Shown here one piece after another: positions 25,953 through 33,392 of a stretch of 64,000 bases of DNA. The notes under the pieces were generated by a model, which saw nothing but the letters and a program-made list of their open reading frames with translations, did no database searches and had not been told where the DNA came from. Numbering within the stretch: position 1 is the first letter of the stretch; each line of letters starts with the position of its first letter. The translations under genes and the position numbers were made by a program. The stretch covers positions 992,001 to 1,056,000 of the forward strand of contig NZ_CP012938.1 of NCBI RefSeq assembly GCF_001314995.1. The letters are read 5' to 3'. The stretch is from Bacteroides ovatus (GTDB taxonomy: Bacteria > Bacteroidota > Bacteroidia > Bacteroidales > Bacteroidaceae).

Positions 25953-26295
25953 AATCAAAAGGATAAAATAAATAAGGAAATAAAGCTTCCCCCTTCTTTT
26001 CTGCTTCCTGCAGATACTCATTAAAACATTGGGAAGATTGATGCGAAACACTGGCACTGGGAAGATTAATTTGAAACACTGGGATGTTTTTTAAAATCAT
26101 CCCAGTGTTTTTTATTTCTTCCATCTGACTTTCAGAAAGCAGCACAATCACTCCCGGCATCCATTCAACCGATTCAATCTCTTCGGTCAATGGGAACACA
26201 CCTCGGACAACTCCTTCGTCAGTGATCTCCACTACCTGCTGCTTCATATATCCGACGGCAGGTATCAGCAAATAATGAGAAGCAAAGCGTTTCAT
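25903..26295 (-). CDS. 130-residue hypothetical protein with an internal 28-bp duplication
   Basis: Last gene of the leftward ileS-lspA cluster, 5 bases after the DUF4296 gene. The N-terminal half (MKRFASHYLLIPAVGYMKQQVVEITDEGVVRGVFPLTEEIESVEWMPGVIVLL) looks like the small composite beta domain seen at the start of amidohydrolases, but no catalytic part follows; the C-terminal half ends EALFPYLFYPFDFTSMQPVDGTRHRLLR. I do not know its function. The middle (INLPSASVSHQSSQ) is encoded by two 28-bp near copies at 26027-26082, so the second copy is read in another frame. The 3' end overlaps the convergent methyltransferase gene. Confidence 0.72.
   Translation of the reverse strand: MKRFASHYLLIPAVGYMKQQVVEITDEGVVRGVFPLTEEIESVEWMPGVIVLLSESQMEEIKNTGMILKNIPVFQINLPSASVSHQSSQCFNEYLQEAEKKGEALFPYLFYPFDFTSMQPVDGTRHRLLR
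26027..26082 (-). repeat. 28-bp tandem duplication inside the 130-residue gene
   Basis: Copies 26027-26054 and 26055-26082 differ at 4 of 28 positions. 28 is not a multiple of 3, so the second copy is translated in a shifted frame. Confidence 0.85.
26075..26113 (+). terminator. plus-strand terminator inside the opposing gene
   Basis: AACACTGGGATG (26075-26086) pairs perfectly with CATCCCAGTGTT (26098-26109), followed by T residues to 26113. It would end transcripts of the RNA methyltransferase, within the coding sequence of the convergent 130-residue gene. Confidence 0.75.
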
Positions 26296-26300
26296 TACAA

Positions 26301-27377
26301 TCAGTTGTTTGAACGTCTTTGTTGTTGCTGCCTGCGTTGATTCATCTGGCGTTCTTTTCTTTGCTCTATCCGTTCCTTTTGGATATGCTGTTCCACCTGA
26401 ATCTGCTCCGGCTTCTTCTCACGATGAGTTCCCGTACGACGACGGTTCATCTCTTCCGGTGTCAGACGCTGAATGTCATCTTTATTCTTGTCTATGACCT
26501 TATGTAAAGAGTCGGCATTTTCTTTAGTAGCTATCTTCTTCAAAGAATCCGCTTTCAATGCTTCTATCTTATTCAAAGAATCGCGTACGGCAAATGCGAG
26601 CGTATCCGTACAATGATAACGAGTCATCATGAAGCGGTCGGCCAATACTGCCCCGCCTTTTTCCTGGCTATCCATCGGATAATAAATGAACCCTTTTATT
26701 TCTTTCATCGAACCTAATGTGTCTGCAAACAAACGAATTTGTTGCACACCCGGTTCAGTCACCGTTTTCCAATGATTGATCGTATCTTTCTCATAAATCA
26801 CCTGCATAGCCATAGTGACACCTCTTAAAGAGTCGGCAAGCATCGGCTCCAGGAAACGATACCGCACTTCCCATACCAGTGTATCCCGGTCTTTGTAGTT
26901 AGAGTCGGTCGGCAAAGTAAATACATATTGATTATCCATCATTTCACCGGTCAAACGTACCATACGCTGCCACGGCCAGACATCGATGCTATCACCCTGC
27001 TTAGTCATTTTCGGTTTCTTATCACGCTTGGCTATCAGGTCGCCAACAAGTTCCTGTTCGTCTTTCAAGCGTTTTTTCACCTTATCATAAATTTTCGATA
27101 AAATCTCTGTGTTACGGGTATACCAAACCATGGATGAGTCAAATGCAGCTTGTGTAGTCCCGTATTTCTTGAAAACGGCGTTGATATACAATGCTTTCTT
27201 ATAGTTCTCACTATAAGGCAAATTATCTCCCATAGACTTTGCCACATGATAATCATACAGCAAATTCTCCATCTTCGATTCCGAGATTACATCACTGGGT
27301 CTTTTCACTTTACACCCGGCTACCGCAAAAACGAACATGCAGATGAGACACAGATGAAACCGAAATCTATTTTTCAT
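26301..27377 (-). CDS. DUF4296 lipoprotein
   Basis: 358 residues from the ATG at 27377; this start gives a clean lipoprotein signal (FHLCLICMFVFAVAGCKVKR) and overlaps the end of lspA by 11 bases, whereas an in-frame codon at 27425 lies far inside lspA. DUF4296 occupies about residues 25-115 (VISESKMENLLYDYHVAKSM, YINAVFKKYGTTQAAFDSSMVWYTRNTEILSKIYDKV). The C-terminal 70 residues are Lys/Arg/Gln-rich (MNRRRTGTHREKKPEQIQ, QRRQQQQRRSNN), probably disordered. Function unknown; close linkage to lspA, whose product processes lipoproteins, is conserved in Bacteroides in my recollection. Confidence 0.85.
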   Translation of the reverse strand: MKNRFRFHLCLICMFVFAVAGCKVKRPSDVISESKMENLLYDYHVAKSMGDNLPYSENYKKALYINAVFKKYGTTQAAFDSSMVWYTRNTEILSKIYDKVKKRLKDEQELVGDLIAKRDKKPKMTKQGDSIDVWPWQRMVRLTGEMMDNQYVFTLPTDSNYKDRDTLVWEVRYRFLEPMLADSLRGVTMAMQVIYEKDTINHWKTVTEPGVQQIRLFADTLGSMKEIKGFIYYPMDSQEKGGAVLADRFMMTRYHCTDTLAFAVRDSLNKIEALKADSLKKIATKENADSLHKVIDKNKDDIQRLTPEEMNRRRTGTHREKKPEQIQVEQHIQKERIEQRKERQMNQRRQQQQRRSNN

Positions 27378-28023
27378 GATCCGTAGCTTCCTTTTTATCT
27401 TTATCCAGCGAATGATAAGACTCATTCAAATATTTACTATAAAAGAGTAACAAGGCAATGATACCGCAACTGATAGCGGCATCCGCAAAATTAAAGATCG
27501 GACTAAAGAATATAAAATGCTCTCCACCCACAAACGGCATCCATGTAGGCCAGTTTGTATCTATAATCGGAAAGTAAAACATATCCACCACTTTTCCGTA
27601 AAACCAGGTAGAATATCCACCACCTTCGGGCATGAAACTGGCAATCTGCGAATGAGTGCTTTCATTGAAAATAACTCCATAGAACACGCTATCTATGATA
27701 TTCCCCAAAGCACCGGTCAGAATAAGAGCCACACAGACGATATAACCTGTTTTGAACCCTTTCTTTATGATTTTATAGAGATACCACCCTATCAATGCTA
27801 CCGCAACAATGCGGAATGTTGTCAGGAATAACTTGCCGAAGATTTCCATACCGAAAGCCATCCCGTTGTTTTCGGTGAAATAGATATAAAACCAATCGGT
27901 CACACGTATACTTTCGTGCCAGTACATGTGAGTTTTAATCCAGACCTTGATGATCTGGTCAATAATCAATACGGAAAAGATAACGAGAAGGGCAATTCTC
28001 CCCTTCGTGAATAGTTTCTTCAT
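27367..28023 (-). CDS. lspA: lipoprotein signal peptidase (signal peptidase II)
   Basis: Inner-membrane aspartyl protease that cleaves prolipoproteins before the lipidated Cys. 218 residues, longer than the 160-170 of E. coli because of a periplasmic insertion (ESTHSQIASFMPEGGGYSTWFYG region). Four membrane helices; conserved blocks ENNGMAFGM, GALGNIIDSVFYG with the first catalytic Asp and FNFADAAISCGI with the second. Overlaps the DUF4296 start. Upstream lies the DksA-like gene after a 97-bp gap containing a hairpin. Confidence 0.95.
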   Translation of the reverse strand: MKKLFTKGRIALLVIFSVLIIDQIIKVWIKTHMYWHESIRVTDWFYIYFTENNGMAFGMEIFGKLFLTTFRIVAVALIGWYLYKIIKKGFKTGYIVCVALILTGALGNIIDSVFYGVIFNESTHSQIASFMPEGGGYSTWFYGKVVDMFYFPIIDTNWPTWMPFVGGEHFIFFSPIFNFADAAISCGIIALLLFYSKYLNESYHSLDKDKKEATDHEK

Positions 28024-28045
28024 GTGTTTATTATAAGTTAAACAT

Positions 28046-28097
28046 AACGAGCTACAAGTGCCGTGCGTAAACTTTGCGCAGCTACTTGTAGCTCGTT
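28046..28097. repeat. intergenic hairpin between the DksA-like gene and lspA
   Basis: AACGAGCTACAAGT (28046-28059) and ACTTGTAGCTCGTT (28084-28097) form a perfect 14-bp stem with a 24-base loop. A shorter partial copy (CCTGTAGCCTACTTG) follows. No long T run, so an mRNA processing or attenuation role is as likely as termination. Confidence 0.75.
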
Positions 28098-28120
28098 ACC
28101 TGTAGCCTACTTGCTATCTG

Positions 28121-28501
28121 TTATTTTTTACCACTGTTCTTTGCTTCAATGCTTAATGTAGCATGAGGAACAGCACGCAGACGTTCTGCCGGAATCAACT
28201 TTCCGGTTTCACGGCAAATGCCGTACGTTTTATTCTCAATACGTACCAAAGCAGCTTGTAATCCTTGGATAAACTTCAGCTGACGTTGTGCCAGTCGGGT
28301 CGTTTCTTCCTTGGAGAGCGTATTAGCTCCTTCTTCCAATACTTTATACGTAGGAGATGTATCGTCGGTATCATTACCGTCCAGTCCCATCAAACTTTTC
28401 TTCAACTGTTCATAGTCACGTTGTGCCAATTCCAGTTTCTCCATAATAATGGCACGGAATTCCTCGAGTTCCGCATCCGAATATCTAGTCTTTTCTGCCA
28501 T
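28121..28501 (-). CDS. DksA/TraR-like regulator with degenerate zinc finger
   Basis: 126 residues. N-terminal coiled coil (YSDAELEEFRAIIMEKLELAQRDYEQLKKSLM; then KEETTRLAQRQLKFIQGLQAALVRIENKTYG) and a C-terminal domain following the DksA zinc-finger pattern YGICRETGKLIPAERLRAVPHATLSIEAK. Only the first Cys of the four-Cys finger remains; the CxxC at the end reads SIEA. The family binds the RNA polymerase secondary channel and works with ppGpp; whether this copy does so is inference. Located between ileS and lspA, 35 bases after ileS in the reading direction. Confidence 0.87.
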   Translation of the reverse strand: MAEKTRYSDAELEEFRAIIMEKLELAQRDYEQLKKSLMGLDGNDTDDTSPTYKVLEEGANTLSKEETTRLAQRQLKFIQGLQAALVRIENKTYGICRETGKLIPAERLRAVPHATLSIEAKNSGKK

Positions 28502-28536
28502 AACTTTACAATTTTAAAAGGTTAATCAATATAGTA

Positions 28537-31500
28537 TTAGTCTTTTATCACGTTCACAAACAATGAGAAGTCGTCAAACTCCAGCATTGTTCCGTCTTTC
28601 ACTTCATCTACAAGTTCAAGAGATGTGCCTAAAACCTGGTTACAAATATAAGTATTATATTCATTTACCGCATCATCTGTTTGCGTATTTTTCGAGATAG
28701 TTATTTTTATTTTGTCTGTAATCTCGAAACCGCTTGACTTACGTATATTCTGAATACGGTTCACCAGTTCACGGGCAATACCCTCGCGACGCAGTTCTTC
28801 GGTAATGGTCACTTCAAGCGCTACTGTCAGTTTGCCTTCATTGGCAACCAGCCATCCCGGAATATCTTCACTAAAGATCTCGACATCTGATGCTTCAATA
28901 ACAGCCTCCGCACCATCCAGGTTTAATGTATACTTTCCGTTTTTCTCCAATTCACCGATGGCTTCCTGTGACATTTCTGCAACAGCAGCAGCTACTGCTT
29001 TCATTTGCTTGCCAAATTTCGGGCCTAGCTTTTTAAAGTCACATTTCACTTTTTTCACCAATACACCGGCTGCACCATCAACGAATCTGACTTCTTTTAC
29101 GTTCACTTCATTCATAATCAGGTTCTTCACAGCTTCGATATGAGCTTTCTGCTCTTCATCTACCACCGGAACCATGATACATTGCAGCGGTTGGCGTACC
29201 TTGATATTCACCTTGCGGCGCAATGCCAACACCATAGATGTAACATCCTGTGCCATTTGCATGCGGGCTTCCAGTTCCTTGTCTATCATTTCTTCCTGAT
29301 ATTTCGGGAATTCGGCAAGATGGACAGAAACTACATTGTCGCGTCCTGTTGCTGTAATCAAGTCAGTATACAGGCGGTCTGCATAGAACGGAGATACAGG
29401 AGCCATCAGTTTGGCAACTGTTTCGAGACAAGTGTACAATGTCTGATAAGCAGACAATTTATCCTGTGTAAATTCACCACCCCAGAAACGTTTACGATTC
29501 AGGCGAACATACCAGTTGGACAAATTATCATTCACAAAATCAGAAATCAAACGTCCTGCCTTTGTCGGTTCATATTCATTATAGCATGTATCTACCTCCT
29601 TTATTAATGTATTCAATACAGACAAGATCCAACGGTCGATCTCCGGACGTTCTGCCATCGGTACATCCGCTTCTTTATACTCAAATCCGTCTACATTCGC
29701 ATAAAGCGCAAAGAATGAATACGTATTATATAAGGTACCGAAGAATTTACGGCGAACCTCTTCCACTCCTTCAACGTCAAATTTCAGGTTATCCCACGGA
29801 GAAGAATTGGTAATCATGTACCAACGCAACGGGTCGGAACCATACTTTTCAATTGTAGTAAACGGATCGACAGCGTTATTCAAACGTTTAGACATCTTGT
29901 TACCGTTCTTATCGAGCACCAGACCGTTAGAAATAACAGCTTTATAGGACACACTGTCAAATACCATCGTAGCGATAGCATGCAAGGTAAAGAACCAACC
30001 ACGTGTCTGGTCTACTCCTTCCGCGATAAAGTCAGCCGGATATACCTGACGGTTATCCAACAGTTCTTTATTTTCGAACGGATAATGGATCTGCGCGTAT
30101 GGCATAGCACCCGAATCGAACCATACATCAATCAAGTCTGATTCACGCTTCATCGGTTTGCCGTCTTTCGATACCAATATGACGTCGTCTACATAAGGAC
30201 GGTGAAGATCAATCTTATCATAATTTTCTTCCGAATATTGACCCGGCACGAAACCTTTATCCTTGTATGGATTGGATTTCATAAATCCGGCAGCTACCGA
30301 TTTCTCGATTTCATTATAAAGTTCTTCTACAGATTCGATGCATATCTCATCCGTATTATCTTCTGTACGCCAGATAGGTAATGGAGTCCCCCAATAACGA
30401 GAACGGCTAAGGTTCCAGTCATTCAGATTTTCCAGCCACTTGCCGAAACGGCCGGTTCCGGTAGATTCCGGTTTCCAGTTGATGGTTTTATTCAATTCCA
30501 TCATTCGCTCCTTGCAAGCGGTAGAACGGATAAACCAGCTATCCAACGGATAATAAAGCACCGGTTTGTCTGTACGCCAGCAGTGCGGATAGTTGTGGAC
30601 ATGCTTTTCTATCTTGAAAGCCTTGTTGTCTGCTTTCATCATCATGGCAATGACAATATCCAACGATTCGGCAGCCTGCGCAGCTTTCTCATCGTATTTG
30701 CCATCCACCATAAATTGAGGATCATAAGCATTTTTCACCCATGCACCCTGATATTCTTTATATTTATCTACATCAACACATTCTTTTACGAAATTCTCAT
30801 CCAGTTCATCCAACAGATAGAATTTACCAGTCAGATCCACCATCGGACGAGTTTCGCCTTTCTTATTAATCATGAAAAGTGACGGGATTCCTGCAGCACG
30901 TGCCACATTCGCATCGTCTGCACCAAATGTAGGTGCAATGTGAACAATACCTGTACCATCTTCTGTAGTAACATAATCACCCGGTATTACACGGAAAGCC
31001 TTATCACTAGGCTTCCAGTTGCCATCTTCGGATACCTCAACCGGTTTCACCCAAGGAATCAACTGCTCATATTCCATACCGACAAGATCAGTACCTTTAT
31101 ATTCGGCAATCACTTTAAATGGTACAAGTTTATCTCCAGCTTTGTAGTCCTCCAATTTCAGATCAGCAGCTTTTGCATTGAAGTGTACATTCAATAAAGC
31201 TTTTGCCAGAACAACCGTGATAGGTTCTCCGGTATAAGCGTTGTAAGACTGTACAGCCACATAGTCAATTTTGGGTCCCACACAAAGAGCCGTATTTGAA
31301 GGCAATGTCCATGGAGTAGTTGTCCAGGCGATAAAATAAGGAGTTCCCCATTCCGTCATTTCCGGTTTAGGATTCTTCATTTTAAATTGGGCAACGGCTG
31401 TTGTATCTTTTACGTCCCGATAACAGCCCGGTTGATTCAACTCATGTGAGCTCAATCCTGTTCCTGCAGCCGGTGAATACGGTTGGATCGTATATCCTTT

Positions 31501-32025
31501 ATACAACAATCCTTTTTTATGCAGTTGCTTCAATAGCCACCATAATGTTTCAATATAGCGATTATCATACGTGATATAAGGGTGCTTCATATCCACCCAA
31601 TATCCCATCCGATGAGTCAGGTCTTCCCACTCCTTGGTATATTTCATCACGTCTTTCCGACAAGCCGCATTGTAGTCGGCAACAGAGATTTTCTTACCAA
31701 TATCTTCTTTTGTGATACCTAATGCCTTTTCTACACTTAGTTCCACAGGCAGTCCGTGCGTATCCCATCCGGCTTTACGCTTCACCTGATAACCCTTCAT
31801 CGTTTTGTAGCGACAGAAAATGTCCTTAATGGTACGAGCCATTACATGGTGAATACCCGGCATACCATTAGCCGAGGGAGGTCCTTCGAAAAACACGAAC
31901 GAAGGACAGCCATCACGTTCTGTCATACTCTTGGCGAAAACCTGGTTCTCGTCCCATTTCTTCAGCACATCTTTGTTCACCTGCGAAAGGTCAAACTGCG
32001 AATATTCAGTAAATCTCTTACCCAT
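28537..32025 (-). CDS. ileS: isoleucyl-tRNA synthetase
   Basis: Charges tRNA-Ile. 1162 residues, class I. HIGH-type motif in GPPSANGMPGIHHVMART (about residues 48-65), large editing (CP1) domain with WTTTPWTLPSNTALCVGP, KMSKR loop in LDKNGNKMSKRLNNAVDPF (about residue 690-705), then anticodon-binding domain and a long C-terminal part. The length and sequence around SVEKALGITKEDIGKKISV fit the type 2, eukaryote-like group, which is naturally less sensitive to mupirocin; that sensitivity is known of the group, not shown here. First gene of the leftward cluster. Confidence 0.97.
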   Translation of the reverse strand: MGKRFTEYSQFDLSQVNKDVLKKWDENQVFAKSMTERDGCPSFVFFEGPPSANGMPGIHHVMARTIKDIFCRYKTMKGYQVKRKAGWDTHGLPVELSVEKALGITKEDIGKKISVADYNAACRKDVMKYTKEWEDLTHRMGYWVDMKHPYITYDNRYIETLWWLLKQLHKKGLLYKGYTIQPYSPAAGTGLSSHELNQPGCYRDVKDTTAVAQFKMKNPKPEMTEWGTPYFIAWTTTPWTLPSNTALCVGPKIDYVAVQSYNAYTGEPITVVLAKALLNVHFNAKAADLKLEDYKAGDKLVPFKVIAEYKGTDLVGMEYEQLIPWVKPVEVSEDGNWKPSDKAFRVIPGDYVTTEDGTGIVHIAPTFGADDANVARAAGIPSLFMINKKGETRPMVDLTGKFYLLDELDENFVKECVDVDKYKEYQGAWVKNAYDPQFMVDGKYDEKAAQAAESLDIVIAMMMKADNKAFKIEKHVHNYPHCWRTDKPVLYYPLDSWFIRSTACKERMMELNKTINWKPESTGTGRFGKWLENLNDWNLSRSRYWGTPLPIWRTEDNTDEICIESVEELYNEIEKSVAAGFMKSNPYKDKGFVPGQYSEENYDKIDLHRPYVDDVILVSKDGKPMKRESDLIDVWFDSGAMPYAQIHYPFENKELLDNRQVYPADFIAEGVDQTRGWFFTLHAIATMVFDSVSYKAVISNGLVLDKNGNKMSKRLNNAVDPFTTIEKYGSDPLRWYMITNSSPWDNLKFDVEGVEEVRRKFFGTLYNTYSFFALYANVDGFEYKEADVPMAERPEIDRWILSVLNTLIKEVDTCYNEYEPTKAGRLISDFVNDNLSNWYVRLNRKRFWGGEFTQDKLSAYQTLYTCLETVAKLMAPVSPFYADRLYTDLITATGRDNVVSVHLAEFPKYQEEMIDKELEARMQMAQDVTSMVLALRRKVNIKVRQPLQCIMVPVVDEEQKAHIEAVKNLIMNEVNVKEVRFVDGAAGVLVKKVKCDFKKLGPKFGKQMKAVAAAVAEMSQEAIGELEKNGKYTLNLDGAEAVIEASDVEIFSEDIPGWLVANEGKLTVALEVTITEELRREGIARELVNRIQNIRKSSGFEITDKIKITISKNTQTDDAVNEYNTYICNQVLGTSLELVDEVKDGTMLEFDDFSLFVNVIKD

Positions 32026-32088
32026 AGCTGTCTACGATTTTACTATTTACAATTTACAATTTGAGGGGTATCCCCATTTTTAAGGGTG

Positions 32089-32096
32089 CAAATTTA
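32089..32096 (-). promoter_or_regulatory. -7 box of ileS
   Basis: TAAATTTG on the minus strand, 63 bases before the ileS start. Confidence 0.5.
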
Positions 32097-32235
32097 CAAA
32101 AACATTTGTTTAGTTGAGCAAAAAGCTAGGACTTTTAATCGGATTCGTGTGAAGTTAACAATTATAAACCGCCTACAGCCTAAACAAAACAGGTATCTCC
32201 TTGTTTTAGTGGGAAACCTAAAAGCACTTTAACTT

Positions 32236-33285
32236 ATGAATTACGGTATTAGCATTTTATTCAGAGCAATCCCTTTGGCGATGGCTATTTTTTGCTTCGG
32301 ATACGGAGCGTTTATTTATGGTTATGGAGATGACGGGAGTCGTGTTGTGGCCGGTCCTGTTGTGTTTTCACTCGGTATGATATGCATTGCACTGTTTTGC
32401 ACGGCTGCCACTATCATCCGGCAAATCATACATACTTATAATAAATCGGCCAAATATGTTTTGCCGATTATAGGCTATCTGGCAGCCATCATTACTATTA
32501 TTGGAGGTATCTGCATTTTCAGTAATGCCACTTCCACCTCTGCATTTGTTGCAGGACACGTTATCACCGGCGTTGGATTTATTACCACTTGTGTAGCTAC
32601 CGCCGCCACCTCTTCTACCCGATTCTCTTTAATTCCGAGAAATTCAAAAGCGACAAGTAATGAAGTTCCGGAAGGAGCTTTTTCCCTTAATCAGAGACGG
32701 GCATTGGTCATTGTTGCCATCATCGTTTCGCTGATCGCATGGATATGGGCATTTGTATTATTAGGCAACAGTCATTCTCATCCTGCTTATTTTGTGGCGG
32801 GGCATGTAATGGTCGGTCTGGCATGTATTTGTACCAGTTTGATTGCGTTGGTAGCTACCATAGCACGCCAGATACGTAATGATTATTCAGAAAAAGAACG
32901 GAATAAATGGCCGAAACTGGTTTTATTAATGGGATCTATCTCTTTTGTATGGGGATTATTCGTGATTTTGGCAGATTCCGGAAGTGCAAACGGTACCACC
33001 GGATATATTATGCTCGGATTGGGGTTGGTATGTTACAGTATTTCCAGCAAAGTAATCCTGCTGGCTAAGATATGGAGGCAAGAATTCAAATTAGCCAACC
33101 GTATTCCTATGATTCCGGTATTAACGGCATTAACTTGTCTGTTTCTGGCGGCTTTTGTATTCGAGCTTGCCACTATACATGCTGATTATTTCATTCCGGC
33201 ACGTGTTTTGGTAGGTCTCGGAGCTATTTGCTTTACGCTGTTTTCTATCGTTAGTATATTGGAGAGTGGCACGTCTTCCAAATAA
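32236..33285 (+). CDS. multi-pass membrane protein with internal repeats (DUF2776-like)
   Basis: 349 residues with about 10 membrane helices and short loops; inner membrane. The sequence is built of about five related units of roughly 70 residues, each with a G-x-V/I-x-x-G-L-G-x-I-C segment followed by an amphipathic ARQI/RQ end: VAGPVVFSLGMICIALF, VAGHVITGVGFITTCVA, VAGHVMVGLACICTSLI, TTGYIMLGLGLVCYSIS, IPARVLVGLGAICFTLF. It resembles the DUF2776 family of enterobacteria, as far as I recall; function unknown. Single gene between ileS and a repeat array. Confidence 0.75.
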   Translation: MNYGISILFRAIPLAMAIFCFGYGAFIYGYGDDGSRVVAGPVVFSLGMICIALFCTAATIIRQIIHTYNKSAKYVLPIIGYLAAIITIIGGICIFSNATSTSAFVAGHVITGVGFITTCVATAATSSTRFSLIPRNSKATSNEVPEGAFSLNQRRALVIVAIIVSLIAWIWAFVLLGNSHSHPAYFVAGHVMVGLACICTSLIALVATIARQIRNDYSEKERNKWPKLVLLMGSISFVWGLFVILADSGSANGTTGYIMLGLGLVCYSISSKVILLAKIWRQEFKLANRIPMIPVLTALTCLFLAAFVFELATIHADYFIPARVLVGLGAICFTLFSIVSILESGTSSK

Positions 33286-33304
33286 AAAAGTATTCTATCA
33301 AAAG

Positions 33305-33392
33305 GGCGTCACTATATGCCCCGGATAGTGACGCTATCCAAGGCATATAGTGACGCTATCCGGACAGCATAGCGTCACTCTTTTTATTTCTT
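33305..33392. repeat. 22-bp-period repeat array A
   Basis: Four units of exactly 22 bp (33305-33326, 33327-33348, 33349-33370, 33371-33392). Units 2 and 3 share the first 13 bases (AGTGACGCTATCC); units 1 and 4 carry the reverse complement GCGTCACT. GCGTCACTATATGCC (33306-33320) and GGCATATAGTGACGC (33342-33356) form a perfect 15-bp stem. The array fills the gap between the convergent DUF2776-like and GNAT/nitrilase genes and may also terminate transcripts. Confidence 0.85.
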
